A stretch of DNA of 58,173 nt from CAYILR01 sp964364175 (GCA_964364175.1 CAYILR010000026.1:1-58173), one strand, 5' to 3'. Positions 31,874-41,721 are shown, counted from the first letter of the stretch. The notes: generated by a model from the sequence alone, not told the origin. A program made the numbers and translations.

Positions 31874-33210
31874 TACAGCGTAAACTGCATCGAACCCAAC
31901 AACGCCCCGGGAACCACGGCGGTGCCGAGCGCCCGGCGTTCGTAGGTGCCGGTCTCGGGTTGTACCTGTGTGGACTGCGTGAGTGCCTCGAGCCCGTCGC
32001 CGAGAATGTGGAAAATGCTCTCGTCAAACCGCAAGTTCTCGATCGGCGCGACGATTTCGCCACCCTCGACCCAGAAACACGCGTAGCGGGTCATCCCGGT
32101 GATGCGGCCGCCGGTGCTGTCGCTCCAGTTTAAATAGTGCAAGTTGGATAAATACAGCCCCGTGCCCAGGCGTTTGAGGACGTCCTCTTCGCGCAGATCG
32201 CCTGCCGCGACGTGGAGTGATCGTAAACTCTCTGATCCAGCCGCAGCGTTGGACGGCACGCCGTATTCGAGTGCTGTTCGCGAGGAGACGAGCGTGTTCT
32301 CCAGTTTTCCACGAGCGATCAAGGCCAGATGCTCAGGAGCCAGTTCACCTTCGTCATTGAATCGGGGCACGGCTCCCACGCGAAAATCCTCGCTCAGCGA
32401 AAAAAGCGGGGAGAATTTCTTCTCGCCATTGCGGACCTTGAGCAAAGGACTGAGATTTTGCCGAATCGCTCCCTCGCTGATTCCGCCCCAAGACAGCATC
32501 TTTACGATTTCATCGAATGCAGCAGGCGCAAGATAGGTGCGATAGGTTCCGCGCTCGAGTTTTTTCGCGGGTTTTTCCATCCTCTCGAGCAAAGACCGGG
32601 AATGAGAGATTTCTTTTTCAAATTCTGTGGAATTCCAAACCTTGCCCGCGTAGGTGCCTTTGACCGCTCTTTGTGATTTCGTGTAGAGAGAATAATCGAG
32701 CGCGAAGTTGTCGGTTTCAAACCAGTGCTGCAAACCCGCCGAGTTGGCCATGCCCACCGAAATTTTCCCGGAAGCATAGAATCCCGCCAGATCAACGCCA
32801 AGCATAGGACCGATGAGCACATCAGTGGCAGCAGCGGGATCGAGCAATTTGCCCTCGTTTTTCTCTTCGCTTGAGCCAGAATTTTTCGGTTTCTGCGCAA
32901 AAGGATCCACAGGCAGAGCAGGGATCTGCTCTCGTAACCAAACCAGCGCTGACAGGGCTCGATCGAGGTCTGCGGCGTCCACACCTTGCAAAGTGACACT
33001 CGCAGTACATCGTTTCAGTCCAGCCGAGGATTCGCTGATGTATTCCAATCCCAGCGTGTTGTCCGCCACGCGTCCTGTTTGACGAACCTTGGAGGCATTG
33101 AATCGGATGAACTGGCTGTCCTCGCTACTCAACGTGAGATTCAGATGCTCACCGCTCTTCAACTTTGAGCAAAGCCCCTTCGAAATACGAAAGAAATCAC
33201 CTGACTTCAT
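31873..33210 (-). CDS. pmbA: TldE/PmbA-family protein
   Basis: The 445-residue protein shows the TldD/PmbA fold (early residues FIRFNASKVRQTGRV, later YLAPAAFDEIVKMLSWGG, GLYLSNLHYLNWSDSTGGRITGMTRYACFWVEGGEIVAPIENLRFDES). It lacks an HExxxH motif, as the PmbA partner does. TldD and PmbA form a cytoplasmic metalloprotease that processes modified peptides such as microcin B17 and degrades antitoxins. Its start overlaps the tldD stop (ATGA at 33207-33210), so they are coupled. Confidence 0.85.
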   Translation of the reverse strand: MKSGDFFRISKGLCSKLKSGEHLNLTLSSEDSQFIRFNASKVRQTGRVADNTLGLEYISESSAGLKRCTASVTLQGVDAADLDRALSALVWLREQIPALPVDPFAQKPKNSGSSEEKNEGKLLDPAAATDVLIGPMLGVDLAGFYASGKISVGMANSAGLQHWFETDNFALDYSLYTKSQRAVKGTYAGKVWNSTEFEKEISHSRSLLERMEKPAKKLERGTYRTYLAPAAFDEIVKMLSWGGISEGAIRQNLSPLLKVRNGEKKFSPLFSLSEDFRVGAVPRFNDEGELAPEHLALIARGKLENTLVSSRTALEYGVPSNAAAGSESLRSLHVAAGDLREEDVLKRLGTGLYLSNLHYLNWSDSTGGRITGMTRYACFWVEGGEIVAPIENLRFDESIFHILGDGLEALTQSTQVQPETGTYERRALGTAVVPGALLGSMQFTL

Positions 33211-34649
33211 GATGCACCTCCGAAAACTTCAATGTTCTCAAAAAGACAAACCGGCGAAGCATGTCCCACGCGGATGACCTGATTCGGTTCACCCTTTCCA
33301 CAATTAGGGGTTCCGTAAACTTCGAAAGTATCGCGGTTCCCCACCTTTTTTAAACTATTCCAGAACGGCACCGTAATTCCCCGGTAGTTCGGATTTCGCA
33401 AAACCTTAGTCACGCGTCCGTTTTCAATCAACTTGGCATATTCGCAGCCAAACTGAAATTTGTTCCGGAAGTCATCAATCGACCAGGATCGATTGGTATC
33501 CATCCAGATCCCGCGCTTGACCGACCCAATGATTTCATTCAGCGAAGAAGTCCCGGGCTCCAGATTCAAATTAGCCATTCGATCGATCGGCGCGCGATTC
33601 CACGAGCAAGCGCGTGAGTTGGCGACTCCCGGCATTCCGGTGCGTGCCTGACTTTCAATCCCTCCCAAACCTCGCAGTAGCATCCCGTCCTTGATCAGAA
33701 ATTCTTTTTTTGCGGGAGTCCCATTGTCATCGAACGCATAACTTGCAAATTCTTTGGTCAGGGTCGGATCAAAACTCACATTCATCAAACGTGATCCGTA
33801 TTGTAATTTGCCAAAATCCTCTAATTTCACAAAAGACCATCCGGCATAGTTGCGCTCATCGCCCAGGATTCGATCCACTTCCAGCGGATGCCCGATGCTC
33901 TCGTGGATTTGCAGCATCATTTGTGAGGGAGTCAGGATCAGCGAAGTGGTTTCCGAAGGACATTCCTCAGCAGATTCAACCAGCTCAATCGCTTGTTCGC
34001 CTACTCGATGAACTTTTTCCCACAGGTCAGATGTATAAAATCCTTCCCATCCTCCCTGATACGAATTGCCTCGGTACCCGCTCAAAGACCGGGTTTGAAT
34101 CAATGATCCTTCCTTTGCAGTGGCATCAAAACCAAAACTCATCAAAGTGATGGATTGCTCGGCGTTGGCAGCGCTGGTGGAAACCATTCGCGTTTCGGAT
34201 TCCACAGTGCGTGCGCTGGCTGAGGTGCGGACGGTCTTCGGCGAGAGTTTTAGTTTTTCAGAAATCTTGATCAGAGTTTCCGTGATTTCTTGCGGGGTCA
34301 CCGTATTCAATGCGCGCTCGACGTGAGAGTGATATTGAGCTGTGGTCGGAGGGCGTTGTGATTGAGAGAAACGAAAAACGCCGATTTTGGAAGCCAACTC
34401 CGCTTGCTCGCGCGCACGATCCAACGCACGAAGGACCGAGGCCGAATCCCGTGCCGGAGTCGATACGTAGGCAAACTGCCCATTCACCAGAACTTCCGCC
34501 ATGATCCCGTGGGTTTCAGAGCAGTCTGTTGCCTCCATTTTGCCATCGCGTGCATAACGAAGCGTGGTTTTTTCGCGCACTTCGCGAAGGCCTGCCCACT
34601 CGGCGTTGCCACGTTTCCAAGAATCCAGAGTCTGTTTCAATTCATTCAT
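33207..34649 (-). CDS. tldD: TldD-family metalloprotease
   Basis: The 480-residue protein carries HESIGHPLEVDR (the HExxxH zinc-binding site) at about residue 255 and the family C-terminus (GTSSLNEIIGSVKRGIWMDTN, FGCEYAKLIENGRVTKVLRNPNYRG). It is the catalytic partner of the PmbA-like protein encoded next. No RiPP precursor gene is apparent within the interval, although small exported peptides occur elsewhere in the window. The start ATG at 34649 faces the YceI-like gene across a 74-bp divergent region. Confidence 0.88.
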   Translation of the reverse strand: MNELKQTLDSWKRGNAEWAGLREVREKTTLRYARDGKMEATDCSETHGIMAEVLVNGQFAYVSTPARDSASVLRALDRAREQAELASKIGVFRFSQSQRPPTTAQYHSHVERALNTVTPQEITETLIKISEKLKLSPKTVRTSASARTVESETRMVSTSAANAEQSITLMSFGFDATAKEGSLIQTRSLSGYRGNSYQGGWEGFYTSDLWEKVHRVGEQAIELVESAEECPSETTSLILTPSQMMLQIHESIGHPLEVDRILGDERNYAGWSFVKLEDFGKLQYGSRLMNVSFDPTLTKEFASYAFDDNGTPAKKEFLIKDGMLLRGLGGIESQARTGMPGVANSRACSWNRAPIDRMANLNLEPGTSSLNEIIGSVKRGIWMDTNRSWSIDDFRNKFQFGCEYAKLIENGRVTKVLRNPNYRGITVPFWNSLKKVGNRDTFEVYGTPNCGKGEPNQVIRVGHASPVCLFENIEVFGGAS

Positions 34650-34723
34650 AGTGGTTCAGACTAACTTGACCCCAGACGGATTTCTATGCCATTTGTGTCG
34701 AAAGCTTAGTTTGGGGAGTCAAC

Positions 34724-35401
34724 ATGAGAAAAATCATCAGCATATGCATCCTGTGTCTTGCGTCGAGTGGAATTACTTCAGCCGCTATTCCAAAATTTCA
34801 ATATGAGTTTGACCCGGCGCAGCTCGTGGTGAAGTGGGAAGCTTACAAAACCAATGAGAAACTCGCGGTTGCCGGCAAGTTCATGAAATCCGAGACAAAA
34901 GCCATGAGAACTAAGGATGCTTCCTTAGAGGTTCTGATGAAGGGTGTTCGAACGACGGTTTCGCTCAATTCGGTCGATAGCGGGAATCCAGCGCGGGACA
35001 CGAATCTCAAGAAGGCGTTTTTTGAAAAATTCGTCAAAGCTGCCGCAGCCACCGCGCAGGGCCGGATTTTGAGTGTTCAGGCTGAGAATGAGGCTGAAAC
35101 CTCGGGCAAACTGCTCATGGAGCTCAGAATGAATGGCGTGACCCACCCTGTGGAGATGCGCTATCAGGTGACGGAGCGGAAATCTGAGAAGGGCAAAGAG
35201 CCGACACTCGAGTGGAGCGCCAAGGGCTCATTTAATTTTCTGCAGTGGGGCTTGGACGACGCGCTCGATGCTCTCAATAAAGCCTGTGGAGATTTGCACA
35301 AAGGTAAAGATGGAGTTTCCAGAACATGGCCTGAGGTGGAGTTGACCCTGACGATGCCGCTCAAAAAAATCGCGATAGTGAAAGGTGGAGGTTTGAAATG
35401 A
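34724..35401 (+). CDS. Exported YceI-like protein
   Basis: The 225-residue product has a signal peptide (ISICILCLASSGITSA) and a lipocalin-like YceI pattern: YEFDPAQLVVKWEAYKT, VAGKFM, VSLNSVDSGNPARDTNLKKAFF and MNGVTHPVEMRYQVT. YceI proteins bind isoprenoid or lipid ligands in the periplasm. GGGGAG six bases before the ATG supports the start. It overlaps the next lipoprotein gene by ATGA at 35398-35401. Confidence 0.75.
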   Translation: MRKIISICILCLASSGITSAAIPKFQYEFDPAQLVVKWEAYKTNEKLAVAGKFMKSETKAMRTKDASLEVLMKGVRTTVSLNSVDSGNPARDTNLKKAFFEKFVKAAAATAQGRILSVQAENEAETSGKLLMELRMNGVTHPVEMRYQVTERKSEKGKEPTLEWSAKGSFNFLQWGLDDALDALNKACGDLHKGKDGVSRTWPEVELTLTMPLKKIAIVKGGGLK

Positions 35402-36237
35402 AATTGAATATTTTGAAAACGGGTTTTCTCACGGTGGCTCTGGCTTCTTGCGCAACGCCTCCCGCATTATTACGAACAGATACGTTGCATGCAAATCCTA
35501 AACTCAGCTACCTGGCTTTTCACCTTCAGTTCACCGCAGCTGATCCCAACATTCAATCCGACGGCTGCGAGATCAAACTTTTCCCGGCGAAAGGGCAGGG
35601 TAGTTTCAGTTTGCCGGTTTCGGTCAAAGATCAGTTTGTGATGGCTGAGATCGAGCCGGATACTTATTCTCTAAAAGAAATTTATTGTTATTCCGACGCG
35701 CATTGGACGGGAATCAGCTTGGGGACCACCACCCCGATTCACATCACCGAAAAGTCTGTCAATTATCTGGGTTCGCTGAAGATCGATGTGGGGACAACCG
35801 AGAACTTGAGCATGGGATTTCATTCTCAGGAGCAAACCGCGAAAAATCTCGAGGGGTGGCTCAGGACAGACGCCAAGGGGATTCAGTCCCGGATCAAATC
35901 GGCATTCAGTGAAAAACCGATTACGCTTTCAATGTTTAAAAAAGAGGGTTCGGCGCTCGGCCTCAACTATGTTTTCAAAAAGGGCGCAAAGAAGCCGGAT
36001 GAATCCGAATTCCATCCCGTCGATATTGATTTCTGCATCAAATCCAGCGAGCACAACCCGATTCGAATGGGTCGTCTGAAAATCATCGGCCGTTATGAAA
36101 AAGACAAGACGCCTGAAATCGTGAGGGAGCAAGACGAGAGCACTTACTCTGCCGAATTCGCAGATTGCGTCGAAAAACACATGCGTGTTTTCGAGTGGCA
36201 CAGACCGGGGCAAGTCGAAATCACTTTCAAAATGTAA
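35398..36237 (+). CDS. Lipoprotein of unknown function
   Basis: The N-terminus ends in a lipobox (TVALASC-ATP, Cys near residue 18), so the 279-residue protein should be a membrane-anchored lipoprotein. The mature part is predicted beta-rich with no known motif; later cysteines (DGCEIK, IYCYSD, DFCIKSS, ADCVEK) could form two disulfides. It is translationally coupled to the YceI-like gene. It converges on the TolC-like gene with three bases between stops. Confidence 0.7.
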   Translation: MKLNILKTGFLTVALASCATPPALLRTDTLHANPKLSYLAFHLQFTAADPNIQSDGCEIKLFPAKGQGSFSLPVSVKDQFVMAEIEPDTYSLKEIYCYSDAHWTGISLGTTTPIHITEKSVNYLGSLKIDVGTTENLSMGFHSQEQTAKNLEGWLRTDAKGIQSRIKSAFSEKPITLSMFKKEGSALGLNYVFKKGAKKPDESEFHPVDIDFCIKSSEHNPIRMGRLKIIGRYEKDKTPEIVREQDESTYSAEFADCVEKHMRVFEWHRPGQVEITFKM

Positions 36238-36239
36238 GG

Positions 36240-37658
36240 TTACTCTTTGATCAGCTGATCGCGCGCTTCCAGGTATTCTTGAAGCGAAACATTGTAGTCC
36301 GCGATCGCCAGGCTGCGGGCGGCGATGGATCTCAGATAGATGGCATAGTCCTGTGTGAGCTCAAAAGAAGCGATTCTGCCGAATCGAAAGTTCCTCTCTT
36401 GCTCAGCAATCACTTTTTCCCAGCTCTCTGAGGTCTCGACCGCAGATTTTGCGACCAGATATTTGGCGCGTGCGTTTCGAGCGGTGTGATCTACGGCTGC
36501 CAAAGTTTCAGCCTTGAGTTTTTCCATTTGAATCAGGCTGGTCTGATACTGGACTTGCTTGGCAACTCGTTCCGAACGAATCAAGTCCGAGTCAAAAGCA
36601 TAAGTAAACTCCAGCCCCACAAAGTAATTCGGATGGCGTCCGTTGATCATCTCCGGTAGCGATCGGTCGCCAGTTTTCTCAACGGCATTGGCTGCCAGCT
36701 TGCCGACGAAATCGAGGGAAGGCAGATCGGCTTTCATCGCCGCCCCTCGCTCTTGTTCAGCAGCCTGCACGGCCAAGGCCTGGGATTTGATTTTTCTCAA
36801 CGAGCCGACTTCTACCGGCTGAGTTTCTGCTGGAGCTGGGGGCAGAAGATCTGGGACTGAGAGTTCAACTTCCTCCGGAATGGGTTGATTCATCAACAAA
36901 TACAGCCGCTCGATTGAATTGATGTAACCCAGAGAAGCCGTCTTGACGGCCCTTTCTTGATTGCTGAGTTCAGCTTCGGTTCGCGACAGTTCACCTCGGT
37001 CTGTCAGGCCTTGTTTGTGTTTCCGTTGGATGTACTCCACCAAGGTTTTGTATTTTTCCCGAGCGACCAGGTTTTCTCTGAGACTTTCCTTGGCAGCATA
37101 ACAGTCCCAGTAAGCACGAATACTGTCCATCACGAGACGCTCGAGCGACTCGTCGCGATCAATGTGGGATTTCGTTCGGGAAATGTTGGCGACTTCGATT
37201 TTGATTCGATCCTGAAAACCGAACATATTATTTAAGAGCCGTTGTCGAAAATTCAGAGAAACGAGATCCTGAGTTTGATTGGGAGGGCGAAGGGCGCTGG
37301 TGAAATTGCTCAGAACACTTCGTTGAACCGTGCGACTGTACTGAACACCCATCGTGGTCCCGGTCGGTAGCTTCTTGCTCAGGCCTGTTCCCATCGTCAG
37401 GTTGCGGTCTTCGGGGTTGGTGATCCCGCTCAAGGCCTGCAGACGACTCAGCTCGTACCCGTAGTTCATATTGAAGTCGGTGCTGAATGGGGACTTGGCT
37501 GCATAAATCAACGATTCGCTGCCATGATAGGTTTGGTCGATGAGTCCACGATCCGGGCTTTTTGCCAGGATTTTTTGGATCACATCATTCACTGTGAGCG
37601 TTTCAGTCGCGGCGAATGCGGTACGATAGAAAACCAAAACGAGAATCAGCCACCTCAT
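36240..37658 (-). CDS. TolC-family outer-membrane channel protein
   Basis: The 472-residue product has a signal peptide and the duplicated helix-strand layout of outer-membrane efflux proteins: long helices rich in Glu, Arg and Ala (VRAYWDCYAAKESLRENLVAREK; QALAVQAAEQERGAAMKADLPSLDFVG in parts) and the second-repeat ending SLQEYLEARDQLI. It forms a trimeric exit duct for type I secretion or RND efflux. No pump or adaptor gene is adjacent. It overlaps the upstream barrel gene by ATGA at 37655-37658. Confidence 0.85.
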   Translation of the reverse strand: MRWLILVLVFYRTAFAATETLTVNDVIQKILAKSPDRGLIDQTYHGSESLIYAAKSPFSTDFNMNYGYELSRLQALSGITNPEDRNLTMGTGLSKKLPTGTTMGVQYSRTVQRSVLSNFTSALRPPNQTQDLVSLNFRQRLLNNMFGFQDRIKIEVANISRTKSHIDRDESLERLVMDSIRAYWDCYAAKESLRENLVAREKYKTLVEYIQRKHKQGLTDRGELSRTEAELSNQERAVKTASLGYINSIERLYLLMNQPIPEEVELSVPDLLPPAPAETQPVEVGSLRKIKSQALAVQAAEQERGAAMKADLPSLDFVGKLAANAVEKTGDRSLPEMINGRHPNYFVGLEFTYAFDSDLIRSERVAKQVQYQTSLIQMEKLKAETLAAVDHTARNARAKYLVAKSAVETSESWEKVIAEQERNFRFGRIASFELTQDYAIYLRSIAARSLAIADYNVSLQEYLEARDQLIKE

Positions 37659-38416
37659 GGTTTGACTCCAATTCCCAACAGAAAGTTATGCTGATTGATC
37701 ATGGCAGTGGTGCTGCCCGCAATACTGCCTGTGACGCTGCCGGCGATCCAGTATCGGAATTCGTACATAGCTTTGATGTAGAGCCAGGACAAAGGCATGA
37801 CCTTGACTCCGGCCCCAGCACCAGCAAACCAACGATGACCAAACCAATTTGTGACGTTGTTTTGATCCGATTGATTGAACTGCAGATACCCGCCTGCCCC
37901 ATGTCCCCAAACGGAGATGCGATCATTCCACAAAACCGGCTTTTCAAAATAGGGTCGGATTTCACCCAGCAAAACCGTCATGCGCACACGGGGAATCAGA
38001 TATCCAGTGCTCGATTGAACCGGGAACACGCGCGATCCCGCCCCCGCATCCAGCGAAAATCCTAGGGCTGATTGGGACGCAAATGTCCAAATCGGCTGAG
38101 TCAGATCGGCTGCCAAAAAATGCCAGCCCCCTGTTTTGCTGATTTCGTACTGGTCTTTGGACATGAAGGGGACCCTGCCAACAGGGTGAATCCATTGCCA
38201 AAACAGGCCCCATTCGGTTTTGTAGGAGCTAGAAACTGGCGGAGGTTCAGTCGGCACTGCAACTGGAGACACTTCGGGTCGGGGTTCGCCGGTCGAGTGG
38301 GGGAGGGTCAGCTCGTCCTCGGCTTTTTGTTTAAAATTTTCTACTGGTTTTTTTGCAAGCGCGGTACCGCTCCAGGTGCTGATCAAGCAGATTAAGAGAA
38401 AAAATCGGTACCCCAT
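37655..38416 (-). CDS. Exported protein, probable outer-membrane barrel
   Basis: The 253-residue product has a signal peptide (FFLLICLISTWSGTALA) and a proline-rich spacer (PRPEVSPVAVPTEPPPVS), then a region of strands with aromatic residues (GWHFLAADLTQPIWTFAS, IKAMYEFRYWIAGS) ending in HNFLLGIGVKP. This layout suits a beta-barrel. It is the first gene of a two-gene unit with the TolC-like gene, so it may assist the same envelope function. The family is not recognised. Confidence 0.55.
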   Translation of the reverse strand: MGYRFFLLICLISTWSGTALAKKPVENFKQKAEDELTLPHSTGEPRPEVSPVAVPTEPPPVSSSYKTEWGLFWQWIHPVGRVPFMSKDQYEISKTGGWHFLAADLTQPIWTFASQSALGFSLDAGAGSRVFPVQSSTGYLIPRVRMTVLLGEIRPYFEKPVLWNDRISVWGHGAGGYLQFNQSDQNNVTNWFGHRWFAGAGAGVKVMPLSWLYIKAMYEFRYWIAGSVTGSIAGSTTAMINQHNFLLGIGVKP

Positions 38417-38454
38417 CTAACTTAAATCCTCTTTAGAGACGGTTGAAAGACAAT

Positions 38455-38483
38455 TTGACACTGTTGGTGTGCAGCGTTATGCG
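38455..38483 (+). promoter_or_regulatory. Promoter candidate upstream of a lipoprotein gene
   Basis: TTGACA (38455-38460) is followed after 17 bases by TATGCG (38478-38483). The -35 box is consensus, the -10 weak. An inverted repeat ACGGTTGA/TCAACCGT (38439-38446 and 38499-38506) brackets it and might be a regulator site. Confidence 0.45.
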
Positions 38484-38523
38484 ATTCCACAGCAACAATC
38501 AACCGTTTTTAGGGGGAGTTTAA

Positions 38524-39033
38524 ATGAAAGCAATAGATGTGCTCGGAATTACGGTTTTGTTTTTTGCGGTATCGCTTCATCTGACAGGCTGCGGAGATGG
38601 CGTGACTCCCAACTTGTCCAAACAAGCAGAAATTCAAGACCGAGAAACTCTTCTCGGCGTCATTAGCAAAGTCGTGGGGACTTACTCGGGAACAGTCAAG
38701 AACAACCCAGACGGAAGCGAGGACTTCCCGATCAGTTTGGAACTCTACACGGTTGAGGAGCCAAACGGAGTCAACGAAGCGGGCGAGGCCAAGTTCAGGC
38801 CCTCACTTCGTGGCCGATATCGCCGAACGGATTTTCCCTTGGATGGAACCACCGACAAGAGTCTTTCGGGGCGCTACTACCAGGAGAATGGCGTAGTCAC
38901 ATTGTTTTCTTCAAATACCCAAACTGAGAAGGGTTATGTTTCGATCACGGCTAATTTCATCGACAACCAATTGAAAGGCCAGTTGAGAAACCAACAAGGT
39001 GTTCAGGGGGATTTTACTCTTGTACGGAAATAA
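38524..39033 (+). CDS. Small lipoprotein of unknown function
   Basis: The 169-residue product has a lipobox (AVSLHLTGC-GDG). The mature part starts with a polar linker and continues as a beta-rich domain with alternating Gly and aromatic residues (VGTYSGTVKNN, SLELYTVEE, GRYRRTDFPLDG, KGYVSITANF). AGGGGGAG precedes the ATG. It overlaps the next lipoprotein gene by 14 bases, so they are coupled. No known family. Confidence 0.7.
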   Translation: MKAIDVLGITVLFFAVSLHLTGCGDGVTPNLSKQAEIQDRETLLGVISKVVGTYSGTVKNNPDGSEDFPISLELYTVEEPNGVNEAGEAKFRPSLRGRYRRTDFPLDGTTDKSLSGRYYQENGVVTLFSSNTQTEKGYVSITANFIDNQLKGQLRNQQGVQGDFTLVRK

Positions 39034-40330
39034 ACCTCTGCTCGTGTCACTGCTGATGATGGGGACCGCTCTGTTGAGTGCGTCGTGCGCACAAAAAATA
39101 GAAAATCCCATCCTGGCAACACCCATTCATTCTCAGGACAAGGCAGCGCCAGGGAGCAGCGGCAGCGGGCTTGAGGCTCACGAAGCGCCCAACACGGATG
39201 ATTGGCAGAGAGTGGTGTGCGTGGGTGGGGCGTCGGCTTCAAATTTGTTAACATTCACTGTTGAATCAACAGAGGCAGCCAACCCGAGCACCACATTGAT
39301 GATGGATCCAGGAGCCAAAGATTATCCATTGATCGAGGCGTCTCATGTGCAACTTTTGGAGAAACCTGACCCAGCCAGCGATTTGATTTATTTGGTTTTG
39401 ACAGCAAAGTCTTTGTCCTATTCTGGCGGCGGTTTGAGTCAGGCCAGTATTTTGCCTGACTTGTTTTGGGTCGAATTGAATCGAAAAATGCGGACCACGG
39501 TTTCTCGCAGATTGGCGACTCTTGCACCGATTAGCAATCGACTGGCTGCAGTTTTTAAAAAGATGGGAATTCTCAATCCAGCACGCCAAGGGTGGAACCT
39601 ATCGGGTAATCCAGTGGTTTTATCTGGGAGCGGCAGCCAATCAACGATTCAAGAAATATCGGATGCTCCAGCGGTGACTCCGCTGTCCAAAGGCGCAGAA
39701 TTTTTTGCTGATCCACTGGCCTCAGAAAAAGGATTTTTGCTCACAGGCCTCGATGGAGCGACGGGCACGTTAAGAAAATTTTATCTGTCTCGAGCTTCAA
39801 AGGCGGAATTGCAGATTTTGCCAGAATCTCCTTCGCAAGAAAAACCCTGGGGAGGAGCCGCGCTCAGTGCGGATCTTTGGTTTTGGTTTGAGTCGGGTGA
39901 GTCTTCTTTGAGTGTGGCTTTTTGGTCAACTGCTTCAACTGGAGCTTTGACCCGAGTTGCATTACCGACAGATGGAGTTTTGATTGCTCGATCCGTGACC
40001 TGGAAAAAATCCGGTTCGAATTTGCAGATTTTTTATGCCATGGAAGATGAAAAAAATATTTTCTTCCGAGTGGTTTCTCTTTCAGACCAAACAAAACAGA
40101 CTGATGAGGTCAAATCTATTTCTCGCCAAGTCGTATCTAAAAAAACATTGAATCTGGACAATGTCTCTTTGGCCTCGGGATTAGGGGAGATCACTCCAGC
40201 GCCACGCTTCGAGCACGCGCTGGTGCTCAATCTATCCAAGCAACCCTTGAGTCGAGTGAGTGTGGTGGATTTGAAATCGGGTGAGGTTTCGGTGAAGGCG
40301 CGAATTGCATGCCGGGAGATTGGACAATGA
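39020..40330 (+). CDS. Lipoprotein of unknown function, possibly beta-propeller
   Basis: I place the start at TTG 39020 because AGGGGG lies nine bases upstream and the product then begins MYGNKPLLVSLLMMGTALLSASC, a good lipoprotein signal with Cys at about residue 23. The 436-residue protein has repeated strand-turn patterns (SKGAEFFADPLASEKGF, LRKFYLSRASKAEL, WGGAALSADLWFWFESG) as in propeller-type lipoproteins, but no signature. GTG at 38999 is an alternative start. It overlaps the following TolC-like gene by ATGA at 40327-40330. Confidence 0.65.
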   Translation: MYGNKPLLVSLLMMGTALLSASCAQKIENPILATPIHSQDKAAPGSSGSGLEAHEAPNTDDWQRVVCVGGASASNLLTFTVESTEAANPSTTLMMDPGAKDYPLIEASHVQLLEKPDPASDLIYLVLTAKSLSYSGGGLSQASILPDLFWVELNRKMRTTVSRRLATLAPISNRLAAVFKKMGILNPARQGWNLSGNPVVLSGSGSQSTIQEISDAPAVTPLSKGAEFFADPLASEKGFLLTGLDGATGTLRKFYLSRASKAELQILPESPSQEKPWGGAALSADLWFWFESGESSLSVAFWSTASTGALTRVALPTDGVLIARSVTWKKSGSNLQIFYAMEDEKNIFFRVVSLSDQTKQTDEVKSISRQVVSKKTLNLDNVSLASGLGEITPAPRFEHALVLNLSKQPLSRVSVVDLKSGEVSVKARIACREIGQ

Positions 40331-41721
40331 AAAACCTCATGATCTCCGTTTTGATTTTTCTCAGCATGGCAAACGCGTTTGCCGATGAGGCGCCCATCAC
40401 TCATTTCGTAGTGAATCCTCAAACTCTGAGAGAGCGATTTTTATCAGACTCCACCACGGTTTTCAGTGCAGCCAATCAAGTCCATAAAGCCAAGGATCAG
40501 CTCAATCTGGCACGCACGCAGCTTTTGCCCAGCATCAATCTCGGGGCTTTGCTGGGAACGATGGTCAATCCAACGTTCGTGCTGGCGTCGGTGGAATACA
40601 CGCTGCCATTTTTGATTCCTTCCAAATGGTTTCAGAAGGCATCAGCCAAGCGTTTGATGGAGGCCGAGAGGGTAGCTTTTTTGGTTTCCGAGCTGAATGT
40701 GTATTCTTCTCTTTATTCACTTTATATTCAAATATTGAGTGATTTTAAATCGAGAGAGTTTGTGGCTCAGGATCTTCGCGATGTCATCTTGATCGAGAAC
40801 ATTGTTGCGCGTGAATACGAGTTGGGTGAAGCGACCGAGCAAGATTTGCAGCTGACTCGCAGCGAAACCATGATGGCCAAAGTGCGGCTGAACCGTTTTG
40901 AGGAGCTATTGGTTCAGGAAATCGCCACGTTGAGAGAGTCGATCGACTTGCCTCAAGAAACTCAAATTGAATTTGCTGGATTCGAGATGATCAGCTCTCC
41001 GCTGGAAGACTTGGATTTGGCTCCAGCGACAGACATGGCAAAAAATCAAGCGCCCGAGTACGAGCAAATCCGCTGGTTGGTGGAAGCCGCAAAATGGGAA
41101 CGCTGGTCCGGGCTTTTTGGTTTTATTTCGAGCGCCTCGGCCAGCAATCAGCTGAATCCGATGGCTGGGCAAAAACACGCCAGCACAGCATTCAATGCTC
41201 AAAGCGGGAGTTATGGCTTTCACTTCGGATTTGATTACTTCCCAGCTTTGAGTCTCTCCAATCGCAATCGAGACACCCTGACGCTCAGATCTGAAGAGAT
41301 GAATGGGGAGATTTCAAACTTGGTGGAAACCCTCTTGGGCCGGATGCAGTACGTGCAGAAGCGTAAACAGGAAGCCAATCAAAGCGAGGCCGCCATGCGA
41401 TCCGTGTTTGAGAACGAGCGTCGACAGTTCGCCATCGGGCAGGTCAGTCTGCGCGAGCTCTTGGTGATTCAAGGCAAAGCTCGCCAAGCCGCGCTCGAGA
41501 GCCTGCGCGCGGATACGGATGTGAATCTGATCCGAGTGGCATTGCACAGGCTAATTCGTACTGATCAATTCGCCCTGTTCTACGGGTGCGAAAACCTGCC
41601 CGACGTTCCAGTGGAGAAAACGCGTTGGTGGCAGTTTTGGAGATGGTACAAATCGAAAGATGCCCCGATTTGCAATCCGGATGCGGTGGAGAAGAAGTTT
41701 TCTGGCGGTCAAGCTTCCTGA
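40327..41721 (+). CDS. Second TolC-family outer-membrane protein
   Basis: The 464-residue product starts at ATG 40327 (GGGAG upstream) with a signal peptide (MISVLIFLSMANAFA). Long amphipathic helices, EYELGEATEQDLQLTRSETMMAKVRL and RQFAIGQVSLRELLVIQGKARQAALE (in parts), give the TolC pattern. The C-terminus adds a tryptophan-rich stretch (TRWWQFWRWYKSKD) and two cysteines not usual for the family. It is the third gene of a lipoprotein-lipoprotein-TolC operon, an arrangement that suggests an envelope export or adhesion function. No inner-membrane pump is nearby. Confidence 0.78.
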   Translation: MKNLMISVLIFLSMANAFADEAPITHFVVNPQTLRERFLSDSTTVFSAANQVHKAKDQLNLARTQLLPSINLGALLGTMVNPTFVLASVEYTLPFLIPSKWFQKASAKRLMEAERVAFLVSELNVYSSLYSLYIQILSDFKSREFVAQDLRDVILIENIVAREYELGEATEQDLQLTRSETMMAKVRLNRFEELLVQEIATLRESIDLPQETQIEFAGFEMISSPLEDLDLAPATDMAKNQAPEYEQIRWLVEAAKWERWSGLFGFISSASASNQLNPMAGQKHASTAFNAQSGSYGFHFGFDYFPALSLSNRNRDTLTLRSEEMNGEISNLVETLLGRMQYVQKRKQEANQSEAAMRSVFENERRQFAIGQVSLRELLVIQGKARQAALESLRADTDVNLIRVALHRLIRTDQFALFYGCENLPDVPVEKTRWWQFWRWYKSKDAPICNPDAVEKKFSGGQAS

